Assembly: GCA_024636835.1 (NCBI GenBank)
Contig: JAGXGH010000085.1
Coordinates: 24,298 to 88,297, forward strand
Direction: 5' to 3'
DNA from: Verrucomicrobiales bacterium
GTDB taxonomy: Bacteria > Verrucomicrobiota > Verrucomicrobiia > Verrucomicrobiales > SLCJ01
Length of the DNA: 64,000 nucleotides
This document shows positions 1-8,985 of the stretch, piece by piece. Below the pieces are notes generated by a model, which was not told the origin of the DNA, ran no database searches, and worked only from the letters and a program-made list of their open reading frames with translations. The translations under genes and the position numbers were made by a program. The first letter of the stretch is position 1. Every line of letters begins with the position of its first letter.

Positions 1-251
1 AGCGGGCCTGTTTCACAAGGTTCGCCGCCATGGGTGTCCTGCCGGGTGCAGAGCCAGCGGTCTGCGGATTTTCTCGGCAGGCATTGGCCGGATTTCCGCC
101 CGTCGAATTCCGTTCCCGCCTGGCAGTTGCCTTTCGAATCCGGTCCGAGGAAACAGGGGCAGTCCTTGCACTCTCCCCCACAAATCCAGCGTTGTTCCGG
201 CCTGTTGTAGGCGGACTTGCGGTGGCGGGTAGATTGGAAGGATTCCGGCAT
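1..251 (-). CDS. Cys-rich protein, 3' end beyond window
   Basis: A minus-strand reading frame starts with ATG at 251 and runs off the left edge without a stop (83 codons visible). It begins MPESFQSTRH and carries a cysteine cluster of the form ICGGECKDCPCF followed by further single cysteines, which suggests an Fe-S or other metal site. The ATG sits one base past the TGA of the upstream membrane gene (253-255), so the two are almost certainly co-translated. It is the last visible gene of the redox module that runs leftwards from 4010. I do not recognise the family; a downstream oxidoreductase subunit is a guess from context only. Confidence 0.5.
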   Translation of the reverse strand, partial: MPESFQSTRHRKSAYNRPEQRWICGGECKDCPCFLGPDSKGNCQAGTEFDGRKSGQCLPRKSADRWLCTRQDTHGGEPCETGP

Positions 252-252
252 A

Positions 253-1059
253 TCAGCGGGAGGCTGTGTAGTTGAAGGCGATCCATGCGTGAGTCAGGGC
301 GACGACCAGCATGCTGTAAGTGAAAGGGATATGAATGAAGAGCCAGTAGCGGAGGAGGGTCTGGGAGCACTTCTGGAGATCGAGATTGTATTTCGTGTCG
401 ATAAATCCCTTTAATTCTTCGACTGCGCTGCGCTCGTCTTCACTGGTATAGCGGGCGGAGTTTTCCAGATCGGCCATCGCGCGAGCGCGGAAACGGTTCG
501 GGTTGCCGAGGAAGAAGCGGACAACCGACCGTGGCTGGAAATAGCCGGAAAGTTGGTTGATATAGGCGTCGCTTAGAGCCGAGGCACCTGTTTTCTTTTC
601 GGTAATTTCGATGAGATCCTCAACCTCACGGCGAAGTCTGGTTTCGAAGGCGGGGATTTGTTCAAAGGTGAGTGGCTCACCGGAGCGGGCCATCAGACGT
701 GGAAGGTAGCGTGAAATGAACAGACCCACGACACCGGAGAGCGATACGACGGCAAAGAGCAAAGCGAGGGCGATTTCCAGATTTCCTGTAGGTATACGGA
801 AATCAGTGTGGAGGCCGTAGAGAAAAATGGAGAGCAGACCCGCGTAGATGTGAAATTGGAGCCAGTGTGAGGCCTTCAGCAGTGGCAGGAAGGGGAGTTT
901 TTTGCGGGCGTTGAAAAGTGTAAGTAACAGCACGAAACCGAGCAGGACGAGGCCGGTATAGAAGGCGTGCGGCCGAAGGGAAACGGTCAGGGCTTTCCAA
1001 ATAAAGGTTAAGGCGATCGCAGCCACCACGGTCAGCGCGGTGTTGGTGATGCGGCGCAT
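253..1059 (-). CDS. Cytochrome b-like integral membrane protein
   Basis: A protein of about 268 residues with hydrophobic segments at the N-terminus, in the middle and at the C-terminus. Histidines lie inside or at the edge of these segments (HWLQFHIYAG, YGLHTDF, FIHIPF, LTHAWIAF), the pattern expected for b-heme ligands in cytochrome b561-like or NapC-like anchors. A soluble helical stretch of roughly 100 residues separates the second and third membrane blocks. I chose the ATG at 1059, 11 bases after the TAA of the upstream Fe-S gene; a GTG at 1086 would overlap that gene. Its neighbours are an Fe-S protein and a multiheme cytochrome, so it probably moves electrons across or along the membrane. 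The family assignment is an inference. Confidence 0.55.
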   Translation of the reverse strand: MRRITNTALTVVAAIALTFIWKALTVSLRPHAFYTGLVLLGFVLLLTLFNARKKLPFLPLLKASHWLQFHIYAGLLSIFLYGLHTDFRIPTGNLEIALALLFAVVSLSGVVGLFISRYLPRLMARSGEPLTFEQIPAFETRLRREVEDLIEITEKKTGASALSDAYINQLSGYFQPRSVVRFFLGNPNRFRARAMADLENSARYTSEDERSAVEELKGFIDTKYNLDLQKCSQTLLRYWLFIHIPFTYSMLVVALTHAWIAFNYTASR

Positions 1060-1070
1060 GTTCAGGGTTT

Positions 1071-2906
1071 TTATCGGGACAGCCACTTTGCGAGAGAGTT
1101 GATGTTCTGCATATCGAAGCGCTGGAGCGCATCATGCGGGCAGGCGCGGACGCATGCGGGGCCGGCGAGTTGGTCGTGACAGAGATCACATTTGGTAGCG
1201 CGTTTTACCACACCTGCGGAGGTAAGGTCGCTGGTGACGCCCTTGACGTCGGTTTGTGTGGGGAATTGCGGCAGGCCATTTTTATCCCTGATATCGACCA
1301 TCTGGATGTTGTCATACGGACAGTTGTCCGCACAGGCGGAGCAGCCGATACATGTGCTGTCGTTGATCACCACCTCACCGCTGTCCTCGCGGTGGATTGC
1401 TCCGGTAGGGCAGGGGATCATGCAGATCGGGTCGTGGCAATGGAGACAGGCCTGGGTGACTTGAATGTTGTTTTCCGTGTCGCCGTAGCGGATGAAGCGG
1501 GGGTTGCCTTCGTGAGTGGAGGAACAGGCGCGGACACAATCGTCACAGCGGGTGCACCGGTCGAGGTCGATGAGCATCGCGGCACTGCCGTTGATGGTCC
1601 GCTTGTCCATCAGGAATTCCATGATCCCGGGACCGAGACGGTCGCGCGCCTTGTCCGGAAGGAAATTCACCCGAGCAGGTTTCTTTGTCTCTTCCTCGGG
1701 CAATTTTGCCAGCATTGCGATCTCATCCGGGGTTAGCTGAGGAATAATCAGTTTCTCCACGAGCGAGGTTGGGATCATCAACAGGTCGACGTATCCGATG
1801 GCTCGCAGGGTGTGCTGGGCAGGGAGGATATCTCCGAGATTCTTGTGGTTGTGATAAAGTTCGCCAAGGCCGTAGATCTGGCCTTTTCCGAGGTAGGAAA
1901 TCGTCGTCTCGCCCTTGTGGTGTTTACGGCTGACACGGACAAAACCACCTCGGACGATCATCAGGCCGTTAATGTATTCCGACTCGCGGAGGATCATTGG
2001 CTCGTTGCGTAGCTTTTCGCTGGCGTCGGTCGCGCTGAGGATTTTCTGGTAGGAGCCGTACCAGTCGAATCGCCCGTGGCGTTCGAAACGCGTGCCGGCA
2101 ACGAGTTCGGAGATGTCTTCTTCGCTCAGGCGTTTGATGAAATCCAAGCTTGTTAGCAGGGAACTCAATCCGAAACGGCGGAAGCGGTCCTCCACGTATT
2201 CCTTGAAATCGGGAGCGAAATTCATCAGGTCGCGTAGGCCTTGCCAACGGATCTCCAGGATTTCGGTTCCCTCTTCGGCGGCCAGGATCGTGGCAGTGCG
2301 GGGGCTGCGACCGAGGGCTGCGATTTCCCCGAACATTTCCCCAGCTTGGATATCCAAGGTCTTCAGTCCGTTTAAAACTCTTGGAGCATCCTGGAGTAGG
2401 ACGCTGGCCCCCACATCTCGTGAGGTGTCGTCTTCGAAGCGGCGGGTATGGTGCACGCGGCGCTCGGGGATATCGGCACGGTGGAGTGCCTGGCGAATCA
2501 TCGCCATCGGTCCTCGTTTTTCGTGCTGGTTCCGTCCCAGGAGGTTCTTGGGTAAGTTGTCGAGGACGAGACGGGCGGTGCCGCTCAGGATTACGAATGC
2601 GGAATTCCCGTAATCCCCCTCGCGGACGATGATCCCGTCTTTCGGAAGGGTCAGGAGGCGGCAGTCGTTCAGGAGAATGCCGTCCAGTGGGAGGTGATTG
2701 GGAAATCTTTCGGGATCGACTTTTTCGAAAACCGGGGTGGAGCGGACGCGAGTAAGATTTTCTCGGATTTTCGCTACGGCTTCATCGCTTGCTTCATTAG
2801 TTTCTCCAGCAAGTACATGGGCGATGGTGGCCGTCGATAGCTTGGAATCGAAGGGTGAGTCCCAACGTTGGGGACGAAAAAGGGATGGCTCGGTTTCAAC
2901 GGGCAT
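1071..2906 (-). CDS. Dual cNMP-binding domain / four [4Fe-4S] ferredoxin-type electron carrier
   Basis: A 611-residue fusion. The N-terminal two thirds hold two cyclic-nucleotide-binding folds; the first has a good phosphate-binding cassette (FGEIAALGRSPRTAT) and the second is more diverged (GQIYGLGELYH). The C-terminal third has 16 cysteines in four blocks (CTRCDDCVRAC, CLHCHDPICMIPC, CIGCSACADNC and CDLCH followed by CVRAC), the layout of HybA/DmsB-type subunits carrying four [4Fe-4S] clusters. There is no signal peptide or Tat motif, so it should be cytoplasmic. It sits between a tetraheme cytochrome gene and a cytochrome b-like gene. Ligand control of electron flow by cAMP, cGMP or another nucleotide is inferred from the fusion. 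Confidence 0.85.
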   Translation of the reverse strand: MPVETEPSLFRPQRWDSPFDSKLSTATIAHVLAGETNEASDEAVAKIRENLTRVRSTPVFEKVDPERFPNHLPLDGILLNDCRLLTLPKDGIIVREGDYGNSAFVILSGTARLVLDNLPKNLLGRNQHEKRGPMAMIRQALHRADIPERRVHHTRRFEDDTSRDVGASVLLQDAPRVLNGLKTLDIQAGEMFGEIAALGRSPRTATILAAEEGTEILEIRWQGLRDLMNFAPDFKEYVEDRFRRFGLSSLLTSLDFIKRLSEEDISELVAGTRFERHGRFDWYGSYQKILSATDASEKLRNEPMILRESEYINGLMIVRGGFVRVSRKHHKGETTISYLGKGQIYGLGELYHNHKNLGDILPAQHTLRAIGYVDLLMIPTSLVEKLIIPQLTPDEIAMLAKLPEEETKKPARVNFLPDKARDRLGPGIMEFLMDKRTINGSAAMLIDLDRCTRCDDCVRACSSTHEGNPRFIRYGDTENNIQVTQACLHCHDPICMIPCPTGAIHREDSGEVVINDSTCIGCSACADNCPYDNIQMVDIRDKNGLPQFPTQTDVKGVTSDLTSAGVVKRATKCDLCHDQLAGPACVRACPHDALQRFDMQNINSLAKWLSR

Positions 2907-2984
2907 TGTGCAAGAGGGCGCTTACGGATTCTGGTTTTCCAAAACTCGGCAAATGGAGGCTGCGAACGGAAAACCGTTGAAGCC

Positions 2985-4010
2985 TTATTGCTCCCACGCC
3001 TTACCTTTGGAGTTGGATGGGATAAAGTCGTCAACTCCTCCGAGCTTGCTTCCATCGGTCCCTTCGCTGAATTTCATGATGAGAGGGTTGATCGCGTCGG
3101 CAGCCGCAGCGACCTGAGCCGGATCCCCACTGAGCTTCACTGCGTCGGCTACCTTTTTGATCTCGAGTAATTCGGCAGGCGCGCCTTCACCGCCAAGGGC
3201 TTTGACGACGACGGGGAGTTCTTTTTTGATAATGGTGTTGGCGCGGGTACCCATCGCCTTGCGGAATTCGCCGCCACCGGTGCGGCCTTTGGAAAGGCTG
3301 CGGAGGCTGTATTCGAGATCGAGCAGCATACCGACTACGAACATCTTGCGCTTGCGGGTCTGGACGGTTTCAAGATTTTCACCCTTGGTGCGTTCGTGGT
3401 CAGGGGTATAGAAATTGTGTCTTACTTCTCCTTGGCTCCAGGAAACGAGGTTGAAGCCCTCGCTGCGGGCCGGATGGCCTCCGACGTTGACCAGTTTCTC
3501 ATCACGGATGATGTGGCAGTTGAAGCAGTTTTCAGCAACGAGTGCGGTGTCGTGAGGGTAAAGCATACCAGCGGCCTTTGAGAGCTTCTGACGTTCCTCA
3601 CGGCTTGGGATCTTTTCCTTGTCACCGTGAACTTCATAAAAGTCTTTTCCTCCACCATGGCAGGATTCGCAACTGACGCCGCTGATGGTTTTTGTAGCGC
3701 TTCCGGTTTGTTGCCGGGTGTAGTGGCACTCCGTGCAAAGAGGGCTGGTGGACATGGCGCTTGCATTCGCGAGCCCCATTTTCGTAGCGATCTCCTGTGC
3801 TTTCTCGCGTGTCTTCGCATCCTGGTGGACGTTGTTCGAGCGGGAGTGGGAGGAGAGCTTCCAAGCTTTCACTTCCTCTTCGTGGCATTCTTCACACTTT
3901 TCGTAACCCACAACCTTGTCGGCATGGATTGTTGAGGCTGCTTGGCCGAAGGCGATCGGGGCGGCGCTACTTAGCAGGCCGAAAATGATAACAGGAAGAT
4001 GATATTTCAT
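2985..4010 (-). CDS. Secreted tetraheme cytochrome c (cytochrome c554-like)
   Basis: About 341 residues from the ATG at 4010, starting MKYHLPVIIFGLLSSAAPIAFGQ, a clear signal peptide. Four CXXCH heme motifs are visible (CEECH, CTECH, CESCH, CFNCH), with spare histidines nearby (SSHSRS, HPARSEG) as possible distal ligands. This resembles the cytochrome c554/c-552 fold of periplasmic multiheme cytochromes. The last 100 residues lack heme motifs and contain a helical region. An upstream ATG at 4046 would put extra residues before the signal peptide, so I rejected it. It is the first gene of the leftward redox module and likely the periplasmic partner of the membrane and Fe-S proteins that follow. 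Confidence 0.8.
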   Translation of the reverse strand: MKYHLPVIIFGLLSSAAPIAFGQAASTIHADKVVGYEKCEECHEEEVKAWKLSSHSRSNNVHQDAKTREKAQEIATKMGLANASAMSTSPLCTECHYTRQQTGSATKTISGVSCESCHGGGKDFYEVHGDKEKIPSREERQKLSKAAGMLYPHDTALVAENCFNCHIIRDEKLVNVGGHPARSEGFNLVSWSQGEVRHNFYTPDHERTKGENLETVQTRKRKMFVVGMLLDLEYSLRSLSKGRTGGGEFRKAMGTRANTIIKKELPVVVKALGGEGAPAELLEIKKVADAVKLSGDPAQVAAAADAINPLIMKFSEGTDGSKLGGVDDFIPSNSKGKAWEQ

Positions 4011-4175
4011 GAATGTGAAGAAGATTGGTTTTATGATTTGGAGCAAATCAGGAGAAGGATTTTCAAGGGATTATTTAAACTTGGAAGATTTTTCCTGTTA
4101 GGGGAAGAGAAAAGTCGATACTAGCAGTAAAATATTGTTTTACAATTTTTCGTAAGCTGGGAATCGTGATTATCA

Positions 4176-5618
4176 TTATCCATGAAGCTTCATGATCAAC
4201 GACTTCTCCACCTGCATGTCCGCCATGGTGTGGGGGATGCCGCCGATGCCTAAGCCGGATTCTCGGAGACCCGCGAACGGCATCCAATCGACTCTGAAGG
4301 CTGTGTGGTCGTTGGCCATGACGGTTTTGGCATTTAGGAAGCGGTAGGCGCGAAGGATGGTGTCCATTTCCCGGCTAAAGACGGATGCCTGGAAAGAGTA
4401 TGGAACCGAATTCGCTGCGCTAATGGCCTCGTCGATGGAATCGGCCGTGTACAGGCAAACGACGGGTCCGAAGATTTCCATCTTGCTGACATGGGTGTCG
4501 GCGGGGGGATTGATGAGGATGGTTGGGGAGAAGCATGATTCCGAAAGGCGCTTGTTTCCGGAGTGCAGCGTGGCTCCGGAGGCGATGGCTTCTTCGACCC
4601 ATTTTTCGATGCGATCCGCCTCTTTCGTGCGAATCAGGGGACCGATGGCTGTCTCTTTAAGGGTGGGGTCGCCGGTCTTCATTTTCGTGGCCTCAGCGGC
4701 GATGCGGTCGGCGAGATCCTGGATAACGGATGCGGGTGCAAAAATACGTTGCACGGAAACGCAGACCTGTCCGGCGTGGTAGAACGCCCCTTTCGCGAGC
4801 GGAGCGGCGGCCATTTCCAGATCGGCGGTGGCATCCATTACGACCGGTGCTGCCCCACCGTGCTCAAGGGCACAGCGGGTGCCGGGGGCGAGCTTCGAGC
4901 GGAGCATCCAGCCGACGTTTCCGCTGCCGATGAAACTGAAAAACGCGACGCGTGGATCGCCGACGGTGGAGGTCGCGAGGTCGCGGTCTTTGATAGCTAC
5001 GGCTTGGCACCAGTCGGGCGGCAGTCCTGCTTCGTGGAGAAGCTCGACCAGGCGGAAGCAGGAAAGAGGGGTGTCGGAGGCCGGCTTCACGATCACCGGA
5101 CAGCCGGCGGCGACCGCGGGGAAAATCTGGTGGATGATGAGGTTTACCGGGTGATTGAATGCGCTGTAGGCAAGCACCGGGCCGATGGGTTCGTGGGAGG
5201 AAAAGGCGAGCCGGTTCGCCGATGCTGGATTCAAGCCCATCGGGATTTCTTCGCCGTGCTGGGTCCGTAGTGTCTCGATACAGCAATGGATGCCGTCGAT
5301 GGCGCGGGCGACCTCTGCGCGGGAGTCGATGAGGGGCTTGCCACCTTCGCGTGCGGATTCGAGCGCAAAGGTTTCCGCTCGTTCGGTGAGGATGTCAGCG
5401 GATTTCTTGAGGATGGCGATCCGTTCCCATGCGGGCAAGCGTTGCGATGGGTTTGCGTGGAGGGCGGCTGCGCTTGCGAGGGCTTTCTCCACAGTTGCGG
5501 CATCGGCCAGTTCGACGGAGCCGATTACCGCTCCGTCAAAAGGTGCAGTGACTTCCAGTGTCCCAGCGTTGCCAGTTGCGTTTGGGACGAGGGTTTTGAA
5601 ATGGGATTTGGTGGTCAT
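4176..5618 (-). CDS. NAD(P)-dependent aldehyde dehydrogenase family protein
   Basis: 480 residues, the usual length of the ALDH superfamily. The general-base glutamate lies in ALEHGG and the catalytic cysteine in GQVCVSVQR; the cofactor-site motifs FSFIGSGNVG and the C-terminal EIFGPVV and PFAGLRESGLG are present. It should oxidise an aldehyde to an acid, but the substrate cannot be read from sequence. It lies 86 bases downstream of a TPP-dependent acetolactate synthase-like gene on the same strand; the pair may handle aldehydes made by that enzyme. A CoA-acylating reaction is less likely but not excluded. Confidence 0.9.
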   Translation of the reverse strand: MTTKSHFKTLVPNATGNAGTLEVTAPFDGAVIGSVELADAATVEKALASAAALHANPSQRLPAWERIAILKKSADILTERAETFALESAREGGKPLIDSRAEVARAIDGIHCCIETLRTQHGEEIPMGLNPASANRLAFSSHEPIGPVLAYSAFNHPVNLIIHQIFPAVAAGCPVIVKPASDTPLSCFRLVELLHEAGLPPDWCQAVAIKDRDLATSTVGDPRVAFFSFIGSGNVGWMLRSKLAPGTRCALEHGGAAPVVMDATADLEMAAAPLAKGAFYHAGQVCVSVQRIFAPASVIQDLADRIAAEATKMKTGDPTLKETAIGPLIRTKEADRIEKWVEEAIASGATLHSGNKRLSESCFSPTILINPPADTHVSKMEIFGPVVCLYTADSIDEAISAANSVPYSFQASVFSREMDTILRAYRFLNAKTVMANDHTAFRVDWMPFAGLRESGLGIGGIPHTMADMQVEKSLIMKLHG

Positions 5619-5704
5619 GGAATCAACCTATCAAGGATTTATCCTTAGAAGATAGGGGATCTGGGGTTGAGTGGAGGGGGCGACCAAAGATCGCCCCCCG
5701 CTTT

Positions 5705-7351
5705 TCAGACTGCTGCGGAGCGTTCCTTGATTTCGTGATTGAGGATGCGGTCGTTGTCGGAGTAGTCAACGGGGAGGTCGATGACGTGGACGCCCGGCTC
5801 TTTCCTGCACTTGTCCAGGAGTGGGAGGAGTTCTTCGGTGGATGTGATCCTGTGGCCTTGTGCGCCGTAGCTCTGTGCATAGAGAACGAAATCCGGGTTG
5901 CCGAAGGTGAGTCCGAAATCGGCGAATTTCATGTTCGCCTGCTTCCAACGTATCATCCCGTAGGAATCGTCGCGGAGGATGATGACGATGATGTGCAGGT
6001 TCATACGAACCGCGGTTTCGAGTTCCTGGGAGTTCATCATGAAGCCGCCGTCACCGCAGATCGCGATCACATCACGGTCGGGATAGACCAGTTTTGCAGC
6101 CATTGCGGAGGGCAGTCCGGCGCCCATGGTGGCGAGCGCGTTGTCTAGCAGGACGGTGTTCGGCAGTGCGGCGTTATAGTGGCGTGCGAACCAGATTTTA
6201 TAAACACCGTTGTCGAGCGCGATTATCCCGTCTTCGGCAAGTGTGCGGCGGACATCTGCGACGAGGCGCTGTGGTTTTACGGGAAAGGACGGATCGTCGA
6301 AACCCTCGACACGTTGCGCATCCGCTGCCTCCTTGATCGCCATGAAGCGAGAGAAATCCCAATGCTCGGATGGCTGCAAGTTTTCCGTGATTTGCCAGAT
6401 GCTGTTTGCGATGTCTCCGACTACCTCGACCTGCGGCCAATAGACCGGATCGACGGTGGCTGAGAAAAAGTTGATATGGATGACTTTTCGGGTGTCGCCT
6501 GGACGCATGAAGAATGGCGGTTTCTCGATCACATCATGGCCCACGTTGAGAATGAGGTCTGCACTTTCGATGGCGCGGTGCAGATAATCTCCGTCGGAGA
6601 GCGCAGCGTTGCCGAGGAAGAGATCGGAGTTCTCATCGATCACGCCCTTGCCCATCTGGGTGGAGATGAATGGGATACCGGTTTTTTTCACAAACTCCCC
6701 AAGCATGCGGCTGGTGAGCTTGCGATTCGCTCCGGCGGCGACCAGCAGTAGAGGATTTTTGGCTTTTGAAATCATCTGCACCGCCATGGCAATTGATTTT
6801 GCCTCGGCGACCGGACGTCGGACGAATGAGGCGGCGATCGGCACGAGGTCGGCTGCGTTTTCAGCGGCGATGTCCTCCGGTAGTTCCAGGTGCACAGCGC
6901 CGGGACGTTCCTCCTCGGCGAGACGGAAGGCTTCCCTTACCCTGCAGGCGATGTTGTCCACACTGACGAGCTGGTGGGTGAATTTCGTCAGCGGTTTCAT
7001 CATCTCGATCACATCGAGGATCTGGAAACGCCCTTGCTTGCTTTTTTTCACCGGCTTCTGCCCGGTGATCATCATCATGGGCATGCCGCCGAGTTGGGCG
7101 TATGCGGCGGCAGTGACGAGGTTAGTCGCGCCTGGGCCGAGGGTTGAGAGGCAGACGCCGGTCTTTCCGGTGAGGCGGCCATAGGTGGCCGCCATGAACC
7201 CCGCACCCTGCTCGTGGCGGGTTAGGATCAACTGGATGTGGGAGCGGGACAGGGAGTCGAGGAAATCCAGGTTCTCCTCGCCGGGAATGCCGAAGACGTA
7301 TTCGACGCCTTCAGCTTCGAGGCATTTTACAAGATGGTCGGATGCTTTCAT
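5705..7351 (-). CDS. Acetolactate synthase-like thiamine diphosphate enzyme
   Basis: 548 residues with the three-domain TPP-enzyme architecture: an N-terminal pyrimidine-binding domain with the catalytic glutamate in TRHEQGAGFMAATYGR, a central FAD/nucleotide-type domain, and a C-terminal diphosphate domain with the Mg/TPP motif starting at GDGGFMMNSQELETA. It resembles stand-alone catabolic acetolactate synthase-like proteins rather than the two-subunit IlvB/IlvN enzyme; no small regulatory subunit lies nearby. It sits just downstream of glutamate dehydrogenase (15 bases) and upstream of an aldehyde dehydrogenase on the same strand, so the three may be co-transcribed. The true reaction (acetolactate or another 2-oxoacid) is unresolved. 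Confidence 0.85.
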   Translation of the reverse strand: MKASDHLVKCLEAEGVEYVFGIPGEENLDFLDSLSRSHIQLILTRHEQGAGFMAATYGRLTGKTGVCLSTLGPGATNLVTAAAYAQLGGMPMMMITGQKPVKKSKQGRFQILDVIEMMKPLTKFTHQLVSVDNIACRVREAFRLAEEERPGAVHLELPEDIAAENAADLVPIAASFVRRPVAEAKSIAMAVQMISKAKNPLLLVAAGANRKLTSRMLGEFVKKTGIPFISTQMGKGVIDENSDLFLGNAALSDGDYLHRAIESADLILNVGHDVIEKPPFFMRPGDTRKVIHINFFSATVDPVYWPQVEVVGDIANSIWQITENLQPSEHWDFSRFMAIKEAADAQRVEGFDDPSFPVKPQRLVADVRRTLAEDGIIALDNGVYKIWFARHYNAALPNTVLLDNALATMGAGLPSAMAAKLVYPDRDVIAICGDGGFMMNSQELETAVRMNLHIIVIILRDDSYGMIRWKQANMKFADFGLTFGNPDFVLYAQSYGAQGHRITSTEELLPLLDKCRKEPGVHVIDLPVDYSDNDRILNHEIKERSAAV

Positions 7352-7366
7352 ATTTTTTTTGGGGTT

Positions 7367-8725
7367 TTAGACGACTCCGTATGCGAGCATCGCATCTGCG
7401 ACCTTGACGAAACCGGCGATGTTCGCGCCGGCCCGGTAATCGACAGGCTTGTCTTTCCGGGCGCCGTATCTGACGCATTTCGAGTGGATGTCCTCCATGA
7501 TTGTCGTCAGTCGTTTATCGACTTCTTCGCGGCTCCAACTGATTCGCAACTGATTCTGGCTTTGTTCAAGACCCGAGACGGCCACACCACCAGCGTTCGC
7601 GGCCTTCGCGGGACCAAACAGTACATCGTGCTCGAGGAAATAATCCGTTGCTTCGGCGGTGCAGGGCATGTTGGCTCCTTCGGCGACGGCTTTGATTCCG
7701 TTTTTCACCATCACTTGCGCATCCTCGATCAGGACTTCGTTCTGGGTCGCGCAGGGGAATGCCAAGTCGGCTTTCACTCCCCAAGGCGTTTTTCCTTGAT
7801 GGAAATCACAGCCGAATTTTTCGGCGTATTCCTGGATTCTTCCACGGCGGTTTTCCTTGAGATCAATGAGCCAATCGAGTTTTTCGCGAGTGATGCCATC
7901 GGGGTCGTGGATGAAGCCGGAGCTGTCTGAAGCCGTCAGGACCTTCGCCCCTAACTGGATAAGCTTTTCCATGCAGTAGAGGGCGACATTACCTGACCCG
8001 GACACCGCGGCCGTCTTGCCTTTCACTTCGGTGCCCGAGTGTTCGAGCATGTGCTTCATGAAATAGACCGCGCCGTAGCCTGTGGCTTCTTTTCTTACGA
8101 GGCTGCCTCCGAAGGCCAGACCCTTTCCGGTCAAGATCCCTGCGAAGCGGTTCTCCAAGCGTTTGTAGGTTCCAAAAAGATAGCTGATCTCGCGTGCTCC
8201 AACATTGATATCGCCCGCTGGCACGTCAACATCCTCACCGATGTGGCGGTGAAGTTCGATCATCATGGATTGGCAGAAACGCATGATCTCGCGATCTGAA
8301 CGTCCCTTTGGATTGAAGTTCGATCCGCCCTTCGCTCCACCCATGGGCAGACCCGTGAGGCTGTTTTTCAATACCTGCTCGAAGCCGAGAAATTTCAGCA
8401 CACTCTGTGTCACCGTTGGATGAAATCGTAGCCCGCCCTTGTATGGGCCGATGGAGTTGTTGAATTGCACCCGCCATGCGCGGTCGGCATGGATAGCGCC
8501 GGCGTCGTCCTCCCAGGTCACCCGGAATGTGATAATGCGATCTGGTTCGGTCATCCGCTCCAGGATATATGCATCGCGGTATTTTGTATGTTCCGCGGTG
8601 AAAGGGATGATCGTTTCCACGACCTCATGCACCGCTTGGTGGAATTCGGTTTCGCCTTTGTTCCGCTTTTTCAGCCCCGCCATGAACGCTGATATTTCCT
8701 TTTTGATTGCTGGGTTTGTCTCCAT
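7367..8725 (-). CDS. gdhA: Glutamate dehydrogenase (probably NADP-dependent)
   Basis: 452 residues, matching the hexameric bacterial GdhA class of about 450. Visible landmarks are RVQFNNSIGPYKGGLRFHP, MGGAKGGSNFNPKGRSDREI with the catalytic lysine region, PAGDINVGAREISYLFGTYKR, and a Rossmann fold around AAVSGSGNVALYCMEKL. It interconverts 2-oxoglutarate plus ammonium and glutamate and acts in the cytoplasm. It heads a minus-strand group with the TPP enzyme and the aldehyde dehydrogenase. The 260 bases upstream (8726-8985) separate it from the oppositely oriented carbohydrate island and must hold its promoter; I see no convincing box there. Confidence 0.95.
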   Translation of the reverse strand: METNPAIKKEISAFMAGLKKRNKGETEFHQAVHEVVETIIPFTAEHTKYRDAYILERMTEPDRIITFRVTWEDDAGAIHADRAWRVQFNNSIGPYKGGLRFHPTVTQSVLKFLGFEQVLKNSLTGLPMGGAKGGSNFNPKGRSDREIMRFCQSMMIELHRHIGEDVDVPAGDINVGAREISYLFGTYKRLENRFAGILTGKGLAFGGSLVRKEATGYGAVYFMKHMLEHSGTEVKGKTAAVSGSGNVALYCMEKLIQLGAKVLTASDSSGFIHDPDGITREKLDWLIDLKENRRGRIQEYAEKFGCDFHQGKTPWGVKADLAFPCATQNEVLIEDAQVMVKNGIKAVAEGANMPCTAEATDYFLEHDVLFGPAKAANAGGVAVSGLEQSQNQLRISWSREEVDKRLTTIMEDIHSKCVRYGARKDKPVDYRAGANIAGFVKVADAMLAYGVV

Positions 8726-8985
8726 AACACGACAGTGTGACTAAAAAACTGGCGAATGGGAACATTATTCTCGATGAAATGAAAAACGCGTTTAGGCAAG
8801 CCCACTGTGACCGGTAACCGCAACCAAGTATTTGGCATGCCTTCGATTTCCCCCTTGCCAGACCGCCTGCTCCCCCGTCATTCTCCGGTCACTTCACCCT
8901 CTCTTTCCCCCGCAACCCCCTTTCTCCCCGTCTCCGATCTACCCAACAACATCCTCAGGGACACCACGCAAAAGCAAATTCCTAG

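Noticed and set aside
1134..1736. 200-codon plus-strand frame inside the cNMP/Fe-S gene
   Set aside because: Antisense shadow of a gene with clear motifs.
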